DNA of 64,000 nt from positions 1 through 64,000 of the forward strand of contig LJIA01000019.1 of NCBI GenBank assembly GCA_001295775.1, in the 5' to 3' direction. A program made the translations under genes and the position numbers. Below are positions 1 to 7,774 of this stretch, in pieces. The stretch is from a beta proteobacterium AAP99 (GTDB lineage: Bacteria; Pseudomonadota; Gammaproteobacteria; Burkholderiales; Burkholderiaceae_C). The notes under the pieces are model-generated. The model worked only from the letters and a program-made list of their open reading frames with translations. It had not been told where the DNA came from and made no database searches. Each line of letters starts with the position of its first letter. Positions within the stretch are counted from its first letter, which is position 1.

Positions 1-3000
1 GGCAGAGTCCTCGAGGCCACCCGTGCAGGCCCCGGCCGTGAAAGGCACGCCAGAGCTCAGGAAGGGCAGGTCAATCCCATTGAGCCGCCACTGCGGCAAG
101 GGGGTCGGTGTGCCGGTGGCGCTGATGGGAAACAACGCACGGCCACCGACTGTCGTGGTCTGGTCTGCGGGTTGCTGCGTGATGACCGGCGCCACTGCCG
201 ACTGCACCGTCAGCGACGCCCCGCCGCCGAAGACCACGCCGCCGGCGCTGTACACCACCACGTTGTAGACCGCACCGTTGTCATTGGCGGTCAGCACCGG
301 CGTGGTGTAGCCCGTGCATGACGTGGCCCCTGGGATGGCAATGCTGTTGCGGATCCACTGGCACTCCGGCGTCGGGTTGCCGCGCACCCTGAGCTGGAAG
401 CTGACCGTCTGACCGGCTGCCGCAGTGCGGGCCGAGGGCTGCTCAATGATCTCGGGTGCGCCCACCACGATCAGGGCAGCGGACTGGCTGCTGGCGGAGC
501 CCGCTGCATTGGAGACGATGACGCTGTAGCTTGCGTTGTCGCTGGCTTGAGCACGCGCAAACGTCAGGATCGGGCCGTTCGCGCCGGGGATGGCTACGCC
601 ATCGCGCCGCCACTCAAATGTCAGCGGGGCGCTGCCCGTCACGCCAACCGCAAAGGCCGCGGGTTGGCCTGGCAAGGTGACGATCGTCGAAGGTTGCGTC
701 GTGACCGTGGGCGCGACCGGCTGCGGCGGCGGCGGATCAGCCAGCACATCGAGCACTGCGGCGTTGCTGGTCACCGTGCCCGCGCTGTTGCCCACCACCA
801 CGGTGTAGCTGCCGGCATCGGCCGCGGCCACACTGTTGATCGAGTACACCGCCGCATTGGCACCCTGGATGGCATTGCCATCCTTGCGCCACTGGAAGCT
901 GAAGGGCCCGGTGCCGTTCACCCCGACGCCGAAGGTCACCGTCTGCGTGCTGCGCGCAGAGACGCCCGCAGGCTGCGTGACGATCGTGGGTGCCACCGCG
1001 CCTGCCGTGCTGCCGGCACTCACCCGCAGCTGCGCCGTCTGGCTGGTGGCTGCACCGGCCGCATTGCTCACCACCACACTGAACTGCGCGCCATCGTCGG
1101 CGGAAGCGACCGAGTTCAGGCGCAGCACCGGGCTGTTGGCCCCGGTGATGTTCTGGCCATTGCGCCGCCACTGGTAGGACAGTGGCTCCGTGCCCGTGGC
1201 GCTGATGGCAAACACCGCATCATTGCCGCTCGTCACGTTCAGGTTGGCCGGCTGGGTACCGATCTGCGCGGCCACTGGTGCCGCGGTGACCGAGGCCGTG
1301 ACCGGCGCCGAGGCCACCTGCCCGCCGGTGTTGGTGGCCACCAGGCGGTACTGGCGGCCGTTCTCAGACAGGGGCAGGGGCGCGGTGGTGTAGCTGGCCG
1401 TGGTGCCGCCAATGCCGTCGGTCACATCCGTCCAGGCGCCGCTGGAGTTGGCCGGGCGGGTCTGCCACTGCAGGCTGGGTGCAGGCGTGCCGGTGACCGT
1501 GGCCGTGAAGTTGGCGGTCTGGCCCGTCAGCACCATGGTGGGCTGAGGTGGGGTGCTGAGCTGGGGGGTGATTGCTTGGGAGCCCAGCGGGATGGTGATC
1601 GACTCTCCGAGCCTGCAACTGGTGACTGACTCGGTCTGCGTACCCGGGAGCAGCGTGCTCGTACCGCGAGCGAACCGCGACTCGTACCTCAGACAGGACT
1701 GCACGCGGAATCGGATGTCGCCTGTTGTGCGGCCTGCCGTGCTGAAGCGGTGCGAGACGGTCCAGTAGCGCCAGTCCGTCTTCGGCCGGTTTGACGGAGG
1801 TTGCCACGCAAACGGCTCACCATCGCTCTGACGGCTCGTTGCGACGGTTGCCCACGACTTGCCGCCGTCATCGGAGCGCTCCCATTGAAGGGTCACGTTC
1901 TCTGCGCCCAGTGGGGTTCGATTCGCCCCGCCCGTGTCGTAGCCAACACCGCTCAGCCAAGGGAGTAGTCCTGCCCACGGGCTCGATTCGATGGCCCCTC
2001 CAGTCATCTGTGCCGCGACGACGCCTGTTCCATCGGCCACTGGCGTGCGCTGATCCATGCGGACGACGATCACTTTCGGCTTGTCGTCGCGAAGCGCATC
2101 AGCACCACGCGGCTGAACGAGCGTGGTCGGGAAATACTCGACGACGTCTCCGATCTGGGGGCACGCCAGGACCGGTGTGATGGTGGCCACAGTGTCGATG
2201 AGCTGATCAGGGTCTTCTGTTTCACCAAGCCGCTCCTTGATCATTTCCTCGATGCGACCCAGGGGCACGCTGATCGGACCCGAAGCATCAATCGTGCTGA
2301 TCGGCACGGATACAACTCGAGTTCTTGGGGACGGAGGGAACAGGTCTGGAAATCGGGTTGGCTGTATCCAGAACTCAATTCGTGCATCGAGGGCTGCTCT
2401 ACCGGTGCATGGCGACGCTATCGTGCCCCGATTGCTGTTGATCGTGGCAGTCACCTCGGGGATCGAGGTCACGGAGTTGCATGGCTCCCCTCCACAGTCA
2501 AAAGTGATGGCTGCCTGCCATCGGACACCGGAACTCAGCGGGGCCACGCGCGCAATTGCGGTTGAGAAATACGAGAAGGAAGTCACTTCAGCAGCGATCC
2601 TGCCCCCATTGATCTGTGCGTTCGGGAGAACGACCCATCGTCCGTTCGGCTCCGCCTTCAAAAGGACGTAGATCTCGTCGGCTGCGAGAGGCGCGGCGGG
2701 CAGCGGCAGCTCAATGCGTACCGGCACGGCGAAGGTGGTGCCGTGCGGAGTTGCCGCAAATGTCGGCCCAACCGCGCGCAGATTCGACGGCGTGGCCGGA
2801 GCTTGCGTCGAGTCTTGAGCGAGCCGAAGTGTGACCGTACCGGTCAGAGCGCCTGTCGGTACAGTGATCGTGGCACCCGCCGGCCCCGTGAGCGTGACGG
2901 GCGCCGTCTGCGTCGGCCCGCCGACCGTTGCGGTGCCGGCCGCGGGCGGCGGGGGCGCTGGCACCGGGGCGGGCGCTGCGGGCGAGCTGCCCCCTCCGCC

Positions 3001-3084
3001 GCCACAGGCGGCCAGACCGGCCAGAACACAGGCCGCCAACAGACTGGCGGCCACCACGCGTTGCGTCTTGCGCTGCATCTTCAT
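1..3084 (-). CDS. Giant Ig-domain surface lipoprotein 1 (partial, 3' end beyond window)
   Basis: An uninterrupted minus-strand frame runs from ATG 3084 to the window edge (over 1,020 codons), so the C-terminus is missing. The start follows a GGGAG Shine-Dalgarno. Residues 1-27 form a lipoprotein signal with lipobox LAAC (Cys27), then a Gly/Ser/Pro linker. Next is a ZU5-like beta module (GPAGATITVPTGAL...), a mixed region of about 350 residues, and at least five Ig-like repeats with the signature QPxxxTVxxGxxxxFxVxxxGTxPLxxQWxRNG. The export signal predicts an envelope-anchored protein that could bind a partner or ligand, but no enzymatic motif was seen. It is paralogous to the lipoprotein starting at 13756: same lipobox, ZU5-like module and Ig repeats, including a Cys-pair variant ending in VFGGGA. 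A regulator and a mini-peptide gene lie upstream on the same strand. The role is inferred from architecture only. Confidence 0.85.
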   Translation of the reverse strand, partial: MKMQRKTQRVVAASLLAACVLAGLAACGGGGGSSPAAPAPVPAPPPPAAGTATVGGPTQTAPVTLTGPAGATITVPTGALTGTVTLRLAQDSTQAPATPSNLRAVGPTFAATPHGTTFAVPVRIELPLPAAPLAADEIYVLLKAEPNGRWVVLPNAQINGGRIAAEVTSFSYFSTAIARVAPLSSGVRWQAAITFDCGGEPCNSVTSIPEVTATINSNRGTIASPCTGRAALDARIEFWIQPTRFPDLFPPSPRTRVVSVPISTIDASGPISVPLGRIEEMIKERLGETEDPDQLIDTVATITPVLACPQIGDVVEYFPTTLVQPRGADALRDDKPKVIVVRMDQRTPVADGTGVVAAQMTGGAIESSPWAGLLPWLSGVGYDTGGANRTPLGAENVTLQWERSDDGGKSWATVATSRQSDGEPFAWQPPSNRPKTDWRYWTVSHRFSTAGRTTGDIRFRVQSCLRYESRFARGTSTLLPGTQTESVTSCRLGESITIPLGSQAITPQLSTPPQPTMVLTGQTANFTATVTGTPAPSLQWQTRPANSSGAWTDVTDGIGGTTASYTTAPLPLSENGRQYRLVATNTGGQVASAPVTASVTAAPVAAQIGTQPANLNVTSGNDAVFAISATGTEPLSYQWRRNGQNITGANSPVLRLNSVASADDGAQFSVVVSNAAGAATSQTAQLRVSAGSTAGAVAPTIVTQPAGVSARSTQTVTFGVGVNGTGPFSFQWRKDGNAIQGANAAVYSINSVAAADAGSYTVVVGNSAGTVTSNAAVLDVLADPPPPQPVAPTVTTQPSTIVTLPGQPAAFAVGVTGSAPLTFEWRRDGVAIPGANGPILTFARAQASDNASYSVIVSNAAGSASSQSAALIVVGAPEIIEQPSARTAAAGQTVSFQLRVRGNPTPECQWIRNSIAIPGATSCTGYTTPVLTANDNGAVYNVVVYSAGGVVFGGGASLTVQSAVAPVITQQPADQTTTVGGRALFPISATGTPTPLPQWRLNGIDLPFLSSGVPFTAGACTGGLEDSA

Positions 3085-3162
3085 CGCTTCGCTCCCTGAG
3101 GCCCTGAGTGCTTTGAATGCAAACACCGCGTGCGTGTGCGGTGCTGCGAGGGCATACCGAGG

Positions 3163-3219
3163 GTTGTAAGCAGCAAGGCGTGACGCAGGCGTCACGCGGA
3201 AACCCCTGCAAGGTCACGC
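3163..3219 (-). promoter_or_regulatory. Candidate SARP operator/promoter of lipoprotein 1
   Basis: On the minus strand two abutting 11-bp direct repeats, GCGTGACGCCT (3187-3197) and GCGTCACGCCT (3176-3186), differ at one base. A 7-nt spacer and then TACAAC (3163-3168), a -10-like hexamer, follow. A further GCGTGAC copy (within 3209-3219) sits exactly 22 bp upstream of the distal repeat, so it is in phase. The TSS would fall near 3156, giving a leader of about 70 nt before ATG 3084. The same layout occurs at 13836-13870 and 17834-17868. Binding by the neighbouring SARP-type regulators is inference. Confidence 0.65.
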
Positions 3220-3288
3220 GGCCCTTGGCGTGCTTGCGTCAGGGGAGGAAGCGCTACCGCATTTGCGCGGTGCCAGAGTGACCGGGCC

Positions 3289-3428
3289 GCGCCTGCCAGC
3301 GCGTTCCCCGTTGCGGTCTGGAATGGCTTTCCGCGTGCCTTGGGGTTTCGGCGAGCACTGCTCGCCGCCATGGCACGAGAACGCGCCTGCCAGCGCGTTT
3401 CCCGTTGCGGTCTGACATGGCTTTCCGC
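3289..3428. repeat. 46-bp direct repeat pair flanking a short palindrome
   Basis: Positions 3289-3334 and 3383-3428 are the same 46-bp sequence with three mismatches, 94 bp apart. Between them lies a perfect palindrome, GGCGAGCACTGCTCGCC (about 3350-3366). The second copy runs directly into the dispersed element at 3419-3485, so the 3' end of the repeat unit (GGCTTTCCGC) is also the element's tail. This looks like a local duplication involving the element's edge. No gene was found in 3085-3635. Confidence 0.7.
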
Positions 3429-3485
3429 TTGTCCGGCGCGGGTTTCCAGCCAATTTGCCCTGAAGATCCGCACCCAGAGCGGATC
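3419..3485 (-). repeat. Dispersed palindromic element, copy 1
   Basis: Copy in reverse orientation. The element consists of a GGCTCTGG-type shoulder, an inverted repeat whose left arm reads about GCGGTTCTTCAGGCCA and right arm TGGCTGGAGAACCGC, and a tail CAAGCGGAAAGCC. Here the arms are GCGGATCTTCAGGGCA and TTGGCTGGAAACCCGC. It is intergenic, between the mini-peptide gene and lipoprotein 1. Confidence 0.75.
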
Positions 3486-3635
3486 TTGCTTCAAGCGCTC
3501 GGGCGCGGTGCGTTCAGCTGCGTAGTGCCTGGGCGGAGAGGGTCAGCAGTTGGCGCGCGGTGGCGTTCACCGTGAGGTAGGACGACAAATAGCGGAAATC
3601 AGAGGCGCAAGAACAATGCGCCTCCAATCGTCCTA

Positions 3636-3782
3636 TCAGTTGTTTGGGTTCGGAGGGCCGCCGCTGCCTCCGCCTACTTGGCGCAAATCATCCATCGCAA
3701 GTTCGGCAGGAAGCTCTCGCTCCACTTGTTGAGTTGCGACTGACGGGACCTTTTTCGCGACCACGCGCTGCACGTTTTCCAT
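3636..3782 (-). CDS. 48-aa peptide with double-glycine-leader-like motif
   Basis: This is a short gene (48 codons plus TGA). ATG 3782 is preceded by AGGAG with a 6-nt spacer, among the best Shine-Dalgarno sequences in the region. The product begins MENVQRVVAKK, then has an acidic, leader-like stretch ending LAMDDLRQVGGG and a short tail GSGGPPNPNN. The pattern L-x3-DLRQV-GG resembles double-glycine leaders processed by C39-peptidase/ABC exporters (established for bacteriocins and signalling peptides); here it would leave only a tail of about ten residues. No C39 transporter is in the window. The gene lies 214 bp downstream of the regulator at 3997-7341 on the same strand and upstream of lipoprotein 1, so co-transcription with the regulator is possible. 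No family was recognised. That it is a gene is fairly secure; export and signalling are inference. Confidence 0.6.
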   Translation of the reverse strand: MENVQRVVAKKVPSVATQQVERELPAELAMDDLRQVGGGSGGPPNPNN

Positions 3783-3996
3783 GAGAACTCCTGAAGGTAT
3801 GTTGAAGATCGAAATCTCATGCGGTAGCTCACATGCCTACTTGCAGAGACTCAGGTCGTCGGAACACCGCTGTTCTGTGCAACCAACGGCGTTCGGAGTT
3901 AAGTGAATGGAACTTCGCGCGTCAACAAGCTGTTGGCAGATTGGCTATTCATTTGGAGCGCGTCTTGCATGGCGCGTGCAAGGGAGTGCGGCATGC

Positions 3997-6900
3997 CTAG
4001 CCGCGCCGCGCCGCAAGTGCGAATAGCTGCCGGTTGACCAGATTGCGGTGCAGGAAAGAGTCCATGAACGCATCCGGCACATGGGGCAGAGCCGTCTGCT
4101 TGATCCAGCGTATGGCGGTGTCCACGTTGTGGTGTGCAGCCTCGTGCTGACCGGCAGCCATTTGTGCCTGGGCACCTGCAAGCCAGACCTCCGGCAGGTA
4201 GAGATGCTCTGGGTAGATGCCCTGCTCGACCCAGCCGAGCGCCGTGCGGAGCAGGTCCAGCGCCGTGCGGTGCTCGCCCAGGGCTGACGCCGCCTGCACA
4301 CCCCGTACCTGAAGCGAAAGCGCCACGCCCATGGTCTCGGTAGATACGGCGTCTTGAGCGAAACGCTGCGCATGTTCAAGCGCTGTGGCCGGTGGCGCGA
4401 AGGGCAGCCAGAACGGGGAGGTGGTCATGACATACAGCGGCACAGCGGCCACGAGACTGCGACCCTCTTCAACCAGTTCGGTGACCGGCTGGCCGCGCTG
4501 ATGGCGCTGCGCCGCGAGCATGAGGCGGCGCAAGCCCCGCAGGAAGGGTGGCATGTCTTCATCAGGCGTGGTGAGCATCTGGCTGGCGCGGGCGCCCTGA
4601 CCGAGCCGGTTCCAGGTGGCGGCGAGCCAGGTTTCGCAGAGCACCTGCCAGAAGCGGATGCGGTTACGTGCCAGGGCAGTCTGGGCGGTCTGCAGCGCGT
4701 CCAACGCCAGATCGAAGTGGCCCAAGTCACGCTGACAGCGGCCCAGTGTGCCCATGTTCTGATGCTTGCGGCCTTCACTCTCGGGGTCCGAGTCGGCGGC
4801 TTGTCCCGCCAGTTCCGCATAGTGTGTCGCGTCAGCAAGTTGCCCCAGGCGCACGTAGCACACCGCAATGTTGTTCAAGGTGGTGTGGATGTTGAAGCGC
4901 TTGCCGAGTCGGCCGCTGAGCTCGATCTCCTGCTTGAAGTGCTCGATCGCCTGGCGCGACTGTCCTCTCACGGAGTAATAGAGACCACTGGCCGTCGCGA
5001 GCAACTGCGCAGTGGTGTCGTTCTGCAACCTGGCTTGCGCCAACTTCAGTTCATCGAGCGCTTCGCCTGCTTCGTCGATCCGTTGGGCGACAGCCAGAGT
5101 CGACACCAGGGTCGAGCCCAGACTTATCTCTTCGGCCACTTGGCCGACCTGGCGCGCAAGCATGATGCCTTGCCTTGCGCACTCCACAGCCGCCTGATGC
5201 TCGGCACGATTGCCCAGCACGTCGAGGTGAACGCGGATGGCGGCGAGGCTCTGCTCCGGCGTCTTGGCTTGAGCCTGCAGATGCAGAGAGATTGCCACTG
5301 CGTTGTCATCGAGCTTGCATTGAGTCAGCGCCTGCACATACTCGACGCGAAGATCGAACGCCTGACTGTCCCGCCCGCAGCGCTCGCACGCGTCTGCGGC
5401 CCGTTTCAAGAAATCCGCCTGCTCCGTATAGCGCCCCGCGTTGCAAGCCGCTGCGGCTGCGGCCTGCAGCGCGTCGATGGCCTGATCAAATCGCTCTGCC
5501 GCCTCCCAGTGGGCAGCCACACGCGCTGCTTCTCCGCCACGTGCCGACAGGAAGGCTGCGCACTGCGCATGGATGTTTCGAGCGATGACTTGCGGGATGC
5601 TGCGACGTGCAGCGTCCATCACGAGGTCATGCGCAAAGGCGTCGTCGCGCAGCACCTGCGCGTCCTGCAGCTGGCACCACGCATCCGTCAGGTCGATGGC
5701 GCGCTGACCCATGACGGACTCAGCCAGTTCAATCGAGAAATTCACGCCCGCGATGGCGGCCACGCGCGCGAGTGCAATCGCCTTCTCCGGCAACTGCTTC
5801 AGGCGCCGTTCGATCAGGGTGCCCACCGCGTCGGGCTTGGGCAGACGGCCGTCGCGCAGCTGGCCGGTGGCCAGGCCCTGCTTGATGGTCTCCAGCGCGT
5901 ACAAGGGGTTGCCGCCGGTGTGGCGCGTGAGGGGTGCGGCCAGGGCCTGCGCGTCCAGATCGGCGATCTGCAGGGATGCGACGAGCTGCTCGATCTCGGC
6001 CTCCTGCAAGGGCGCGAGCACGAGCGGGTCCATGATGCGCGTCTCTTCCAGGGCGGAGCGCAGTGCAGCGGCCGCCGCGCTGCCTTCGCCCGGGCGCTGC
6101 GCCAGCGCAAAGTGCAGCTGCTCATGCAGGCTGCTGATCACGCCCTGCAGCATCTCGACCGAAGCCTCGTCCGCAAAGTGCAGGTCATCGATCACCAGCA
6201 CCTGCAGGGCCTGCCCGTCCATGCGCGCACCTTGCAGCAGCGCTTCCACGGCATGGCGCAGCGCCAGGCCGGGCGCCTCGGCGGGCAGCGTCGCGCCTGG
6301 GGCCAGCTCGGGCAGCAGGCGCGCAAGGTCCAGGCGCTGCGCAGGCTCAAGCGTCACCTCGCAGCGGTCCAGCGTGCTGCGCAGCGCGCGCATGAGGGTG
6401 GCATAGGGCACGCCGCTATCGCCCGGGCGCCCCTGCACGCTGATGCAGCGCCAGGGGCGCACCAGCTCAGCCAGCAGGCGGCTCTTGCCCAGCCCGGGTT
6501 CGCCCAGCAGCAGCACGGCGCGTGCATCCCGCCACGCGGCTTCGATCTGCGCGATCTCGCGCTGCCGGCCGATGAGCTGCGGCGGACGCTTCACGGTGAC
6601 CGGGACCTGCGGCTTCACGCTGGGCACGGCCGGCGCCGCTGCCAGGGCCAGCTGCGTGGCGCGCGCCAGCTGCTCGGTCTCCGGCGAGGGCAGCGCGCCA
6701 TAGCGGGTGTGCAGGTGCTGGCGCAGCCGCTGGTAGGCCGCCTGCGCCTGCGCGATGTCGCCGCGCAGGTAGTGCAGGCGCATCACGGTGCGGTGATTCA
6801 CCTCGCTGTCGTAGTCTGCATGCAGCAGGTCGGCGGCCAGGGCGAGGGCGCGCTCCAGCTCACCCGCGGCTTCCGCCTCGGCCAGCTGCTGCTGCAGGCG

Positions 6901-7341
6901 CATGGCGGCGCCGCCGCGGCGGCGCTCGCGCTGCTGTGCAAGCCAGCGGGCAAACAGCTCGCAGTCGTCGAACTCCAGGTCGCCGAGCAGCGCGCCGGAC
7001 GTGCCGTCGGCATCCTCGTGCGCATCCACCGTCACCGCCGCACTGATCTGCAGGACGTCCTCTCCCTCCAGCAGCTCGATGCCCACGTTGCGGCGAAAGC
7101 GCAGCAGTTGCTGGCGCAGGGCCTGGCGCGGGCTGTCGGAGTCCGGCCACAGGAGCGCGGCGGCGCGCCCGCGGGTGGTGCCCGGTTCGAGGGCCACCAG
7201 CGCAAGCAGCCCGGCCGCGCGTTTCTCCAGGTGCAGGCTGCTGCCGTCGGGGCGCAGCACGGCTGGCTCGCCAAGCAGCCGCAGCCGCAGCCCATCGGCA
7301 TGCTGCGGATCCTGCGCGGGGGAGACCTGTCGATGGTTCAA
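3997..7341 (-). CDS. SARP-type transcriptional regulator 1 (wHTH-BTAD-AAA-TPR)
   Basis: 1,114 aa. Residues about 18-105 form an OmpR-like winged-helix domain (LRLRLLGEPAV...RQQLLRFRR). Residues 110-235 form the bacterial transcriptional activator domain (BTAD). Residues 252 onward form an AAA/STAND ATPase with Walker A GEPGLGKS (280-287) and Walker B VLVIDD (381-386). The remainder is helical, TPR-like. This is the large AfsR-like SARP layout: members activate genes through direct repeats near -10, with ATPase and TPR parts sensing a signal. An in-frame TAG lies four codons upstream, so the start must be TTG 7341 or later; its Shine-Dalgarno is weak. It is strongly similar along its length to the regulator at 14116-17475, so the two are duplicates. 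The mini-peptide and lipoprotein 1 lie downstream on the same strand. Targets are inferred, not shown. Confidence 0.85.
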   Translation of the reverse strand: MNHRQVSPAQDPQHADGLRLRLLGEPAVLRPDGSSLHLEKRAAGLLALVALEPGTTRGRAAALLWPDSDSPRQALRQQLLRFRRNVGIELLEGEDVLQISAAVTVDAHEDADGTSGALLGDLEFDDCELFARWLAQQRERRRGGAAMRLQQQLAEAEAAGELERALALAADLLHADYDSEVNHRTVMRLHYLRGDIAQAQAAYQRLRQHLHTRYGALPSPETEQLARATQLALAAAPAVPSVKPQVPVTVKRPPQLIGRQREIAQIEAAWRDARAVLLLGEPGLGKSRLLAELVRPWRCISVQGRPGDSGVPYATLMRALRSTLDRCEVTLEPAQRLDLARLLPELAPGATLPAEAPGLALRHAVEALLQGARMDGQALQVLVIDDLHFADEASVEMLQGVISSLHEQLHFALAQRPGEGSAAAAALRSALEETRIMDPLVLAPLQEAEIEQLVASLQIADLDAQALAAPLTRHTGGNPLYALETIKQGLATGQLRDGRLPKPDAVGTLIERRLKQLPEKAIALARVAAIAGVNFSIELAESVMGQRAIDLTDAWCQLQDAQVLRDDAFAHDLVMDAARRSIPQVIARNIHAQCAAFLSARGGEAARVAAHWEAAERFDQAIDALQAAAAAACNAGRYTEQADFLKRAADACERCGRDSQAFDLRVEYVQALTQCKLDDNAVAISLHLQAQAKTPEQSLAAIRVHLDVLGNRAEHQAAVECARQGIMLARQVGQVAEEISLGSTLVSTLAVAQRIDEAGEALDELKLAQARLQNDTTAQLLATASGLYYSVRGQSRQAIEHFKQEIELSGRLGKRFNIHTTLNNIAVCYVRLGQLADATHYAELAGQAADSDPESEGRKHQNMGTLGRCQRDLGHFDLALDALQTAQTALARNRIRFWQVLCETWLAATWNRLGQGARASQMLTTPDEDMPPFLRGLRRLMLAAQRHQRGQPVTELVEEGRSLVAAVPLYVMTTSPFWLPFAPPATALEHAQRFAQDAVSTETMGVALSLQVRGVQAASALGEHRTALDLLRTALGWVEQGIYPEHLYLPEVWLAGAQAQMAAGQHEAAHHNVDTAIRWIKQTALPHVPDAFMDSFLHRNLVNRQLFALAARRG

Positions 7342-7774
7342 GGAGAGACGCTATCGATTGATGACGTGTGTGAACTGACGCGCGCCGATGATTCCCGAGC
7401 TTGCTGCACACCGCAACCCGGGGCTCCACGAGCACTGCGCTGCGTTTGTGGACAGCGCGGGCAGGCGCTCATGCCTTGATTGCTCGCGGTCTGCCGCCGG
7501 CCAGCATGGCAAGGGCCGCGCGCCGGCCAAGGGCACGAGGCCCCTGCGGCGGGGAGCAGGCTGTCGGCAGCGGGGTCTGCGCAGCGCTGCGCCCTGTCGG
7601 CAAGACGCGCTCTGGATGCGGCTCTTCAGGCCAAAGTGGCTGGAGAGCCGCGCCAGACAAGCGAATCCTCCTGCGTGCGCCGTGGCTTGGCCCAGGGCAA
7701 CTGGGCGCAGGGATCGCGCCCTGCGTGTCGCAGCGCATCGGTTGCGCCGCGGACGCAGGGCCCCGCCGTTTGCT
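7342..7774. other. Intergenic region between regulator 1 and lipoprotein 2
   Basis: No convincing gene. It contains dispersed element copy 2 (7609-7668). A single degenerate half-site, GCGTCAG on the minus strand (about 7375-7381), lies 8 nt upstream of an ATCAAT hexamer (7357-7362) just ahead of regulator 1. This could be a weak version of the operator seen elsewhere, but the second repeat is absent. Confidence 0.4.
7609..7668 (+). repeat. Dispersed palindromic element, copy 2
   Basis: Forward copy with shoulder GCTCTGGATGCGG, arms GCGGCTCTTCAGGCCA and TGGCTGGAGAGCCGC around a short loop, and tail CGCCAGACAAGCG. It lies between the 5' end of regulator 1 and the 3' end of lipoprotein 2. Confidence 0.8.

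Noticed and set aside
7357-7392. Operator of the same type before regulator 1
   Set aside because: Only one degenerate half-site is present and the spacer is 8 rather than 7 nt, so I do not annotate it.
4354-7479. Plus-strand frame of about 1,040 codons opposite regulator 1
   Set aside because: Antisense shadow of a high-GC gene. The minus strand shows recognised domains and the plus product shows none.
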